Source: an uncultured Phycisphaeraceae bacterium (GTDB lineage Bacteria > Planctomycetota > Phycisphaerae > Phycisphaerales > UBA1924). Taken from it: a DNA stretch of 64,000 nucleotides. This document shows positions 12,046-18,576 of this stretch, piece after piece. How positions within the stretch are numbered: position 1 is the stretch's first letter; each line of letters opens with the position of its first letter. Under the pieces are notes generated by a model, which had not been told where the DNA came from, ran no database searches, and worked only from the letters and a program-made list of their open reading frames with translations. The translations under genes were made by a program, and so were the position numbers. The stretch covers positions 43,605 through 107,604 of the forward strand of contig CALCCF010000041.1 of the NCBI GenBank assembly GCA_937899905.1, written 5' to 3'.

Positions 12046-12149
12046 GCGCGACTCCGTTCCGGTGCGCGGCGTGCGCCGCTGGGTTTCGTGCGGGCGCCGT
12101 GCCCGCATTTACCCGAGCGTCGGCGACCGCGCCAGACGGCTTCACCGTT

Positions 12150-12452
12150 GCAATCCGCAAAACCCGCCCCGATGTGCACCGCGCGTCCGGGAACAGCCCG
12201 CGCGCGTCCGACAACCGCACCAACACGACCGAAAACCGCGAGCGAGCGCCGGGCGGACGCGGGCTCCCCCTCGGGAGTTTGCGATTGCCGGCCTGCGGAC
12301 GGGGATTGCCGGCCCGCGGGTGGCAATTGCCGGGCTGTATTCTCGGATTGCGGGCCCGCGTTTTGTGATTACTGGCCAGCAGATTTCGATTGCAGCCCCG
12401 GAAGATCGGGTTGGCAAGCCGCACGTTGCGATCGCGGACGCGCGACCGGCGG
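12150..12452. repeat. 21-bp-period degenerate tandem array, locus 1
   Basis: ATTG (or a one-base variant) recurs at 12284, 12305, 12326, 12347, 12368, 12389, 12410 and 12431, exactly 21 bp apart. Upstream, AACMGC recurs at 12192, 12213 and 12234 in the same register. The typical unit is GCCGGCCCGC plus 11 variable bases ending in ATT, for example GCGGGCCCGCGTTTTGTGAT. The 10-bp core is palindromic in several units. The array starts about 100 bp upstream of paralogue A and ends at the stop of the next gene; it fills most of the 407-bp gap (12046-12452). Confidence 0.82.
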
Positions 12453-12959
12453 TCAGGGCTGCCGCCAGATGGCCCGGATGGTGGGGGGGATGAGCCAGAC
12501 GAGCCTGTCGAGGAACCAGACGCGGAGGCAGTCGAGGTAGAGGAGGATGATCTTGAGAATGAAGCATGTATTGAGAAATGCGCGGGCGCCTTGGGAACGG
12601 TATCGCCTGTAATAAGCAATCCGGTCTTCACGCAACTCTTCAAGGGTCGGTTCAAAGCACCTCTTCCGAATCGACTTCGGAACGAGAAACGCGGCAAGAC
12701 GCGCTCCCCGTTCAATCTTGTTGTGATCGGAGGACGCAAGAAATCGAACTGCGTTCCTGCCAGCTGATAACATAAGCCTGCGGTTTACGGTGTGCGCCCT
12801 GCACTCGACACTAGAGACAAGAAGACCTTGACTGCTGAATCGATCCATGCGTCGTTTGATCCGTGATGGACGGTCAAGACCCCGATAGCTTCGCTCCATA
12901 GAGGACCCGTCAGGACGGACCAGCGTTACGCGCATGCTGTACCACATAATTCTCAGCAT
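12453..12959 (-). CDS. PadR-coupled hypothetical protein with C-terminal membrane helix
   Basis: A 168-aa protein with no named family. The middle holds a recognisable block (FLVPKSIRKRCFEPTLEELR) and the last ~45 aa are hydrophobic and Trp/Leu-rich (ILLYLDCLRVWFLDRLVWL), probably a membrane anchor. The start overlaps the padR stop (ATGCTGA), so translation is coupled; later ATGs (codons 5 and 9) are possible. PadR genes are often followed by a membrane protein gene they regulate with themselves. The DNA is noticeably richer in A+T than its neighbours. The array follows immediately after the stop. Confidence 0.65.
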   Translation of the reverse strand: MLRIMWYSMRVTLVRPDGSSMERSYRGLDRPSRIKRRMDRFSSQGLLVSSVECRAHTVNRRLMLSAGRNAVRFLASSDHNKIERGARLAAFLVPKSIRKRCFEPTLEELREDRIAYYRRYRSQGARAFLNTCFILKIILLYLDCLRVWFLDRLVWLIPPTIRAIWRQP

Positions 12960-13315
12960 GTCGCTACCCCCGGCATCGCCACTAACGGCCGCTCAAAGAA
13001 GTCCCGCGTGCGCTCGGACGCCAGGTGCCCCTCGCCGGTCACCTTGAACACCTTCCGCCGGTACGTCTCGCCGTCCTCGAGCCACTCCTCCCAGTCGCCC
13101 TCGAGCAGGCCGGCGTCGACCATGCGGGCGAACAGCTGGTAGGCCGCGGCCTTGGTCTTGTGGGCGCCCCGGACCTTCATGGCCTCGCGGATGTCGCGGC
13201 CGGACATCTTCTTGGGTCCCATGATCGCGATGATCAGGAACTGGAGGTGCGGCAGCGGCTCGCGCTGGGGCTTCGGCTGGCAGCCGGTCTCGGTAGGTGA
13301 TGGTGCCTCTGGCAT
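12953..13315 (-). CDS. PadR family transcriptional regulator
   Basis: A 120-aa winged-helix repressor. The wHTH runs over residues ~22-105 (PLPHLQFLIIAIMGPKKMSG, YQLFARMVDAGLLEGDW, RRKVFKVTGEG); the tail is short, as in the small PadR class. It is co-transcribed with the downstream membrane protein. TAGCCT ends 6 nt before the ATG, pointing to a leaderless mRNA, and two inverted repeats of the type GTCAAGG-N-CCTTGAC overlap and flank this promoter, which fits autoregulation. Confidence 0.85.
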   Translation of the reverse strand: MPEAPSPTETGCQPKPQREPLPHLQFLIIAIMGPKKMSGRDIREAMKVRGAHKTKAAAYQLFARMVDAGLLEGDWEEWLEDGETYRRKVFKVTGEGHLASERTRDFFERPLVAMPGVATC

Positions 13316-13317
13316 GG

Positions 13318-13335
13318 GTCAAGGCTACCTTAGAC
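13318..13335. promoter_or_regulatory. PadR operator 1, overlapping the leaderless promoter
   Basis: GTCAAGG-CTA-CCTTAGAC is a near-perfect inverted repeat covering the TAGCCT -10 hexamer (13322-13327, minus strand) that ends 6 nt before the padR ATG. Binding here would block RNA polymerase. Confidence 0.6.
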
Positions 13336-13345
13336 CGGCCATGGG

Positions 13346-13364
13346 AGTCAAGGCGGCCTTGACT
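13346..13364. promoter_or_regulatory. PadR operator 2
   Basis: AGTCAAGGC-G-GCCTTGACT is a perfect 9-bp inverted repeat with the same half-site as operator 1, centred about 28 bp further upstream, between padR and the divergent gene at 13442. Confidence 0.65.
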
Positions 13365-13428
13365 CATGCCATCTGGGGCCGCTCTGAGCCTGCACTGGGC
13401 TCGGCGGCGGCCCCGGCCCGGGCCACGC

Positions 13429-13434
13429 TAGCGT
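13429..13434 (+). promoter_or_regulatory. Leaderless-type -10 of the 13442 gene
   Basis: TAGCGT is followed by TCGCCCG (7 nt) and then ATG; no SD. Confidence 0.4.
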
Positions 13435-13441
13435 TCGCCCG

Positions 13442-14062
13442 ATGGCCCGCGATCCTCAAACCCATCCCCCGGCGGCCAAGCCCCAACTGATCGCGGCACG
13501 CATGGTCCTGACCAGCCTCGCGCTCGGGCTCGCGCTCGCGGTCGCCAGCGTGCCGGTGCTCGCGTGGGCCGCCGGTTTCGTGCCCGAGTCGTGGCAGCGC
13601 ACGACGGTCAACGATGCTTTGCACAACCAGGATCACATCGTGCTCACGCAGCGGACCGAGGCGGTGGTGTCGACCCTGTGGTTCACGGTCAGCGAGCCGC
13701 TGGGGCAGAGCGCGACGACGCTGCGGCTGGCGTGGTTGGAGGATGCGCGGCACGCGGAGGAGGATTTGCGCCCGATGCGTGTCCGCACGGCGCTCGATGG
13801 TCGGCATCGCAGCCGATCCGAGTGGCGCGTGGGCTGGCCGTGGCGTGCGGCGTACGGCCAGACGGACCAGCTGATGGGCCCGGACCACGCGGCCCAGTCG
13901 CGCGGGCTGTGGGCTGGGAACCTCTACGGTCGCGCGCTCAGCGTGCCGTACTTTCCGATGTGGCCAGGGCTGCTGGGCAACGCGCTCGTGTTTGGCGTCC
14001 TGGTGCTCGCCGCGCGGGTGTGCTGGCATTGGCGCCTCATGCGCACGCTGCCAACGGAGTGA
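13442..14062 (+). CDS. Two-TM hypothetical protein
   Basis: A 206-aa protein of a type common in planctomycetes, of unknown function. One TM helix is near the N-terminus (about 19-45, SLALGLALAVASVPVLAWAA). A ~120-aa soluble loop follows, ending in a conserved-looking ALSVPYFPMWPGLLGNALVF that runs into the second TM helix, then a short basic tail. The loop would lie outside the cytoplasm. The gene is divergent from padR and convergent with ricT, whose stop is 2 bp away. Confidence 0.62.
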   Translation: MARDPQTHPPAAKPQLIAARMVLTSLALGLALAVASVPVLAWAAGFVPESWQRTTVNDALHNQDHIVLTQRTEAVVSTLWFTVSEPLGQSATTLRLAWLEDARHAEEDLRPMRVRTALDGRHRSRSEWRVGWPWRAAYGQTDQLMGPDHAAQSRGLWAGNLYGRALSVPYFPMWPGLLGNALVFGVLVLAARVCWHWRLMRTLPTE

Positions 14063-14063
14063 G

Positions 14064-15458
14064 CTAAGCGTTGGGCGCGGACGGGGGCGTGCCGCCCTCG
14101 CCGCGCGGCTTGCGTCGGCGTCGGCGTTTCTTCTTCTTCGGTGCCGCAGACGCGTCGTCGGCGGGCCGATCGCTCGATGGTCCCGATGTGGGCTGCCCAT
14201 CGGTCGTTGGTGGCGCGTCGCTCGATGGCTTCTTCTTGCGGCGACGCTTCTTCTTTTTGGCCGGCGCGGCCTCGCCGGCTTGGGGCTCGGGCGCGGCTGC
14301 CTCCGTGCTTGCGGGCTTCTTCTTTCGCCGGCGCTTCTTGCGCGTGGTCGTTGCCTCGCCATCGGCGGTGCGTGCGCGGGCTCGGGCTTCCCTTCTCTGC
14401 TCGGCCGCGATCGCGCCGGGGGCGGGGGCGTCGCTCGGATCGATGAGTTCCTCGACCGGGACGGCGACCTCGCGGCCGTCGAAGTCGAGCTTGACGAGCA
14501 CGAGCTGGGTGAGGATCTGGGTCTCGAGCACGAGTCCGATGCCCTCGGGCGTGCCGACGGTGGTCTTGCGCTTGGGCAATCGCGCCGCGAGTTCGCGATA
14601 GCTCTCGTCCTCGTAGCGCAGGCAGCACATGAGGCGGCCGCAGCGGCCGGAGATCTTCAGCGGGTCCAGGGTTGCCTTCTGCTGCTTGGCAGCGCGCATG
14701 GGCACGGGCTTCAAGACCTTCAGGAAGTTCTTGCAGCAGCAGTGCTGGCCGCAGCGCTCGTAGTCGGCGGTGAGCCTCGCCTCGTCGCGGGCACCAACCG
14801 GGCGGACCTCGACGCGTGTGCCACCCGGTCCCGATGAGTCCGCTTCGCGTTGCATCGCGTCGCGGAGTTTGCCCGCTTGGAGGCGCGGATCCGGGCCACG
14901 CTTCTGCTCTTGCTTCGGCTGGCCGGGGAGCACGGCGTCCTGCTGCTCGGCCAGGTAGTAGTACGAGAGCGTCTCACCGCCCAGGATGCGCTCGGCTTGC
15001 ACGACGCGGATGTTCAGGCCGAGTTCCTCGGCGACCTCGCGGGCCCGGAGCTTGAGGCCGTGGGCCGATTGCTCGCACTCGGCGTGCGCGTCGAGGTCCT
15101 CGTGCGTGGCGACGCGCAGCACCCGGCCCTTGTCGTAGAACGGGAAGTCGCGTCCGCCGCTGGCGTCGATGTACTCGAGCATCTCCTTGCGTGAAATGCT
15201 CTTGCCGCAGCCGCTGTTGGGGCAGGTGCTGGTGAGCATCTCGCCCATCTCGATGCCGCGGAACGTGTGGACGATGAGCTTGCTGCCGCAGCCGGGAGTC
15301 TCGTCGAGGCGATACCGGAATTCGCCGATGAGCTTCATCGAGCCGAAGCGGCACACGACCGTCTTGGGCGGCGTCAGCCGCTCGCGAGCGAGGCGGTCCT
15401 GTTCCTCGGTGTACTCGGCGAGGTCGGCCTCAAATTGTGGCAGCGGGACGATCGGCAT
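14064..15458 (-). CDS. ricT: PSP1-domain protein RicT/YaaT with basic low-complexity tail
   Basis: A homologue of the RicT (YaaT) subunit of the Ric complex, which in Firmicutes carries Fe-S clusters and steers RNase Y mRNA maturation. The PSP1 core includes VRPVGARDEARLT, the Cys cluster GQHCCCKNFL and the hallmark ISGRCGRLMCCLRYE. An extra N-terminal region has Cys pairs (TSTCPNSGCGK). The last ~110 aa are Lys/Arg/Ala/Pro repeats (KKKRRRKKKP), likely disordered and nucleic-acid binding. At 464 aa it is longer than the ~270-aa Bacillus protein. No ricA or ricF is in the window. Confidence 0.86.
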   Translation of the reverse strand: MPIVPLPQFEADLAEYTEEQDRLARERLTPPKTVVCRFGSMKLIGEFRYRLDETPGCGSKLIVHTFRGIEMGEMLTSTCPNSGCGKSISRKEMLEYIDASGGRDFPFYDKGRVLRVATHEDLDAHAECEQSAHGLKLRAREVAEELGLNIRVVQAERILGGETLSYYYLAEQQDAVLPGQPKQEQKRGPDPRLQAGKLRDAMQREADSSGPGGTRVEVRPVGARDEARLTADYERCGQHCCCKNFLKVLKPVPMRAAKQQKATLDPLKISGRCGRLMCCLRYEDESYRELAARLPKRKTTVGTPEGIGLVLETQILTQLVLVKLDFDGREVAVPVEELIDPSDAPAPGAIAAEQRREARARARTADGEATTTRKKRRRKKKPASTEAAAPEPQAGEAAPAKKKKRRRKKKPSSDAPPTTDGQPTSGPSSDRPADDASAAPKKKKRRRRRKPRGEGGTPPSAPNA

Positions 15459-15527
15459 GGGCGTTGAGCGAGCTCCGTCTTCGATGAAGCGAGTGTGCGG
15501 CCGGAGGCCGCTACGGAGCGATACGGA

Positions 15528-15881
15528 CTACCTTCCGCCGCCGCCCGCGGCCGCACGGGCCTGGGAGAACACCCGCGCCAGATCCTCGCTGCGCTGGAGC
15601 ACGATGTCGCGCTGGTTCTCGACGCGGTAGACCATCAGCCGTTCGGCACGCTGGTCGAGGACGTACAGCAGCTCTTCGCTCGAGCTCTGGCCCTGCGTGG
15701 TCATCGCGGCGTACCCGCCGGAAACCGCCGCCATCTCGGCGAGTGCGGCGCTCGGTGCAACGGGCGAGCTGTCGCCGGTTCGTCCGGCCTGGAAGAGGAT
15801 CAGCGCGGCGATTACGAGGACGCTGGCGATGAGCGGGATCGTGCCGCGACGGCTCGGTTCGATCTGGGAACTCTGGTTCAT
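15528..15881 (-). CDS. Small single-TM hypothetical protein
   Basis: A 117-aa protein with one N-terminal TM helix (IPLIASVLVIAALILFQAG) and an extracytoplasmic helix containing LLYVLDQRAERLMVYRV. Unknown function. Its ATG overlaps the stop of the upstream gene (ATGA), so the two are translationally coupled. The 'VLDQRAERLMVYRV' and the partner's 'VIDTSNQEMVTLRW' read like similar beta-propeller-type fragments, so the pair may be distant relatives. Confidence 0.6.
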   Translation of the reverse strand: MNQSSQIEPSRRGTIPLIASVLVIAALILFQAGRTGDSSPVAPSAALAEMAAVSGGYAAMTTQGQSSSEELLYVLDQRAERLMVYRVENQRDIVLQRSEDLARVFSQARAAAGGGGR

Positions 15882-16210
15882 CGCCCACCTCCCCGCCCGG
15901 TTTGGGCGTCTAGCCGCAGGTTGCTGTAGCCGATGCCCTGGAACGCCTTGTTGGCCTGATCCCAGCGCAGCGTGACCATCTCTTGGTTGGAGGTGTCGAT
16001 GACGTGTACCGCGCTCGTGGGTGCTCCGGTCATCTGCCCGCCGAGCACGATGTACTCGCCGCGTGGCCGCTGCGACTGCTGGGCGTCGGCGGTGGGGGCG
16101 AGCGTGACGACGCCGAGCACGAGCAGCAGCGCCACGTTGGCAGCGACGAGCGCCACGCGCGGGTCGGCCAGTTTGGCCGCGCGCGGTGGGCGTGGGGTAT
16201 CGGTGTTCAT
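15878..16210 (-). CDS. Small membrane/secreted hypothetical protein
   Basis: A 110-aa protein with a TM helix or uncleaved signal (VALVAANVALLLVLGVVTLA) followed by an exported domain (GEYIVLGGQMTGAPTSAVHV, then IDTSNQEMVTLRWD). Strong SD, GGAGG 5 nt before the ATG. It is the second of three small genes on the minus strand that lead into ricT, probably one operon. Confidence 0.62.
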   Translation of the reverse strand: MNTDTPRPPRAAKLADPRVALVAANVALLLVLGVVTLAPTADAQQSQRPRGEYIVLGGQMTGAPTSAVHVIDTSNQEMVTLRWDQANKAFQGIGYSNLRLDAQTGRGGGR

Positions 16211-16268
16211 GGGTTCCTCCGGGGCTCCATGTCTCTTGAGGGAGCCGCAGGTGGGGTGGGCGGTGTGG

Positions 16269-16502
16269 TCAGTCCTGGTGGCCGCGCTTCGCGGGGATCA
16301 CCGTGGCCGCGATCATGCTGATGAGCACGACGCCGGCGATCAGGAAGTTGGCGATGACCGGCGGGTTGGCCGGCTGCGACGGCGCGGGCGGGCGCAGCGA
16401 TTGGCCGGCCTGGGCAAGGGCGATGTCGGGCATCGCCGCGAGGGCGAGGGCTGCCAGAGCGCCGGCGGCCACGAGAAGGGTTCGGGTAGCGAAGCGAGGC
16501 AT
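16269..16502 (-). CDS. Small exported/membrane hypothetical protein
   Basis: A 77-aa protein with a signal-peptide-like N-terminus ending in ALAQA, a Pro/Gln-rich linker, a second hydrophobic helix (VIANFLIAGVVLISMIAATV) and a basic end (PAKRGHQD). GGGAG 5 nt before the ATG fixes the start at 16502; the track's longer start has no SD. First gene of the putative 16502-to-14064 transcription unit. Confidence 0.58.
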   Translation of the reverse strand: MPRFATRTLLVAAGALAALALAAMPDIALAQAGQSLRPPAPSQPANPPVIANFLIAGVVLISMIAATVIPAKRGHQD

Positions 16503-16608
16503 GGCAACTCCCAGCGGGTGCTCGGTCGGGTCTTCCCAGGCAGTACCGCGATTCGGGCCTGGGCGTTGCACAGTGTACGGCGGTGGCCTCGGCCGGGCCG
16601 CACGCCGC

Positions 16609-16614
16609 TACAGT
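16609..16614 (+). promoter_or_regulatory. Leaderless-type -10 of the 16620 lipoprotein gene
   Basis: TACAGT, CCAGG (5 nt), ATG; no SD. Confidence 0.45.
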
Positions 16615-16619
16615 CCAGG

Positions 16620-17066
16620 ATGACGCCCAACAAATGCCGTTCGTGCGGGTTGCTCGCGGTGATGCTCGCAGCACTCACCGGTTGCTCGATGTCAAATGGT
16701 GCCGGGGAGGCCAAGGAGCGTGCCTCCGAGCGCGAGGATGTCGCTTCGATGCAATCACCTGCCGAGTCTCTTGTGGGGCGCTGGCAGGTCGACCTGCGTC
16801 CTACGCCTGATTCGGATCCGTCGTACCAGGAGTTCGTCGTCGAGTCGGTCGAGGGCAACACTTTTACCGGCACGTTCTATGGCTCACCGATTTCCGAGGC
16901 CCGGCTGAACACCGACTGGGGCGCGGTCCACTTCTCCTTCATCTCGATGGATGGCTCCGGTGCGTACCTGCACGCCGGCGTGCTGCGCGATGGCCGGCTC
17001 GAAGGCACGAGCAACGCGACTGGGCGTGGCTTCTTGTCGGTGTGGACTGGAGAGCGGAGCCAGTAG
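16620..17066 (+). CDS. Small lipoprotein
   Basis: A 148-aa predicted lipoprotein: a basic start, a hydrophobic stretch (LLAVMLAALTG) and the lipobox ALTGC with Cys near residue 21. A Ser/Glu-rich linker leads to a ~90-aa beta-rich domain (VGRWQVDLRP, GNTFTGTFYG, GVLRDGRLEGTS), the pattern of a small lipocalin-like or META-like barrel. The ORF-track start at 15972 is wrong; the real ATG is 16620. Convergent with the GNAT gene, 4 bp between stops. Confidence 0.72.
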   Translation: MTPNKCRSCGLLAVMLAALTGCSMSNGAGEAKERASEREDVASMQSPAESLVGRWQVDLRPTPDSDPSYQEFVVESVEGNTFTGTFYGSPISEARLNTDWGAVHFSFISMDGSGAYLHAGVLRDGRLEGTSNATGRGFLSVWTGERSQ

Positions 17067-17070
17067 GCCC

Positions 17071-17700
17071 TTAGTTCAGGCGTTCGTCGAGCGAGTTTCG
17101 GACCGCCGGCCACTGTTCGGGTGTGATGCTGTACATCACGGTGTCGAGGCATTCGCCGTCGGGCATGATGATGTGGTTGCGCACCACGCCCTCACGCGTG
17201 GCACCGAGACGCTCGATCGCCCGCTGTGACGTCGCGTTCTTCAGGCGGGTCTTGATCGCAACCCGGAGCGCCGGGCCGCCGCGGTGGAACCCGGCGGGCG
17301 GGAACAGCGGCGACTCGAACGCGTGCGCCAGGAGCAGCCTTTTCATCTCGGGATTTGCTTTCGTGCCACGATGGTTGGGCGAGATGAACGTCCAGCCGAT
17401 CTCGAGGCCGCGGTGCGCCAGGCGGATGTCCAGGTAGCTGGTCATGCCGATGATTCGTCCTGGCTTGCCGCCGCTCTCAACCAGTCGGAGCGTGAGCGGC
17501 CCGACGTCGGGCTTGTCGATCAAGCGCTGGACATAGCTCCGCATGCCGATGGCATCGAACGGGTCGGGGGCCTTACTGAACCAGCGGAACGTCTCCGGTG
17601 TGCCGGCGGCGGCGATCAGCCCCGGTGCGTCGTCGATTGTGCAAGGGTCGAGCCGGACCGTCGTGCCAATGAGCGGTCGCGAGACGAGCGCGTCGCCCAC
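17071..17700 (-). CDS. GNAT N-acetyltransferase (RimJ/RimL-like)
   Basis: A 209-aa acetyl-CoA-dependent acetyltransferase of the Acetyltransf_3 type: the beginning VRLDPCTIDDAPGLIAAA, a central GRIIGMTSYLDI/LEIGWTFI beta-strand pair, and the C-terminal SQRAIERLGATREGV that closes the CoA site. The substrate is unknown. GTG start; the upstream AIM24-like gene stops 4 bp before it, so the two are probably co-translated. Confidence 0.82.
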   Translation of the reverse strand: MGDALVSRPLIGTTVRLDPCTIDDAPGLIAAAGTPETFRWFSKAPDPFDAIGMRSYVQRLIDKPDVGPLTLRLVESGGKPGRIIGMTSYLDIRLAHRGLEIGWTFISPNHRGTKANPEMKRLLLAHAFESPLFPPAGFHRGGPALRVAIKTRLKNATSQRAIERLGATREGVVRNHIIMPDGECLDTVMYSITPEQWPAVRNSLDERLN

Positions 17701-17703
17701 GGC

Positions 17704-18504
17704 CTAGTTCCCACCGATCATGTCACCCAACCCGCCCAGCACGCTGCCCTCGCCGGTGCGCTTGCCGCCTTGCGATGGTGCAGCCGCGATCACGCGGTCG
17801 GCCAGGCGGCTGAAGGGCAGGGTCTGGAGCCACACCGTGCCCGGGCCGGTGAGGGCCGCGTAAAAGAGGCCCTCGCCGCCGAAGATCTTGTTCTTGATGC
17901 CCTTGACGAATTCGATGGTGTAGTCGACGCTGCTATCGAGCGCGACGAGGCAGCCGGTATCGACGCGCAGCTTCTCGCCGGGCGCGAGTTCTTTCACCAG
18001 CGTGGTGCCGCCGGCGTGCAGGAAGGCCTGGCCCTGGCCGGTGTCGCTGCTGAGCTTCTGCATGATGAAGCCCTCACCGCCGAAGAAGCCGACGCCCAGC
18101 TTCTTCTGGAAGGCGATGTCGACCGTGACGCCCCGGGCGGCGCACAGGAAGGCGTCCTTCTGGCAGATGAGCGTGCCGCCGTGGTCGCCGAGCTCGATGG
18201 GCACGACGTGGCCGGGGTACGGCGCGGCGAACGCGCAGTCGCGGCGGACGCTGGCGTGGTTGTGGAAGTACGTGATAAAGAAGCTCTCGCCGGTGACGGC
18301 GCGCTTGCCGGCCTCGAACAGCTTGCCCAGGAGCCCGCCGCCCTCCTTCATCGACAGCTGCGTGGCCATCTCGATGTCGGGCTCCAGGTACATCATCGCC
18401 CCCGCCTCGGCGACCATGGCCTCGTTGGGGTCGAGTGTGACGATGACGGCCTGCATGTCGTCGCCGATGATGCGATAGTCGATGATGTCGGGGCTGGTGG
18501 GCAT
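17704..18504 (-). CDS. AIM24/TIGR00266 family protein
   Basis: A 266-aa soluble protein of the conserved AIM24 (TIGR00266) family, with a two-layer beta fold and unknown biochemical role. Typical elements are YRIIGDDMQAV, VAEAGAMMYL, LKSD-like replacement by QKDAFLCAARGV, FGGEGFIMQKL and GEGLFYAALTGPG. AGGAGG 8 nt before the ATG. A bacterial relative is often encoded near membrane-stress genes; here the downstream partner is a GNAT. Confidence 0.85.
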   Translation of the reverse strand: MPTSPDIIDYRIIGDDMQAVIVTLDPNEAMVAEAGAMMYLEPDIEMATQLSMKEGGGLLGKLFEAGKRAVTGESFFITYFHNHASVRRDCAFAAPYPGHVVPIELGDHGGTLICQKDAFLCAARGVTVDIAFQKKLGVGFFGGEGFIMQKLSSDTGQGQAFLHAGGTTLVKELAPGEKLRVDTGCLVALDSSVDYTIEFVKGIKNKIFGGEGLFYAALTGPGTVWLQTLPFSRLADRVIAAAPSQGGKRTGEGSVLGGLGDMIGGN

Positions 18505-18576
18505 GGCGGGTTCCTCCTTGGGGCCTCTGTCCGGGGGCGTATTGGGAGGATACCCGTTGGGCTTACGGAACGCGGT

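Noticed and set aside
12150-12452. Array considered as CRISPR
   Set aside because: Units are 21 bp in total with a degenerate core; no constant 24-40-bp repeat with unique spacers, and no cas genes in the window.
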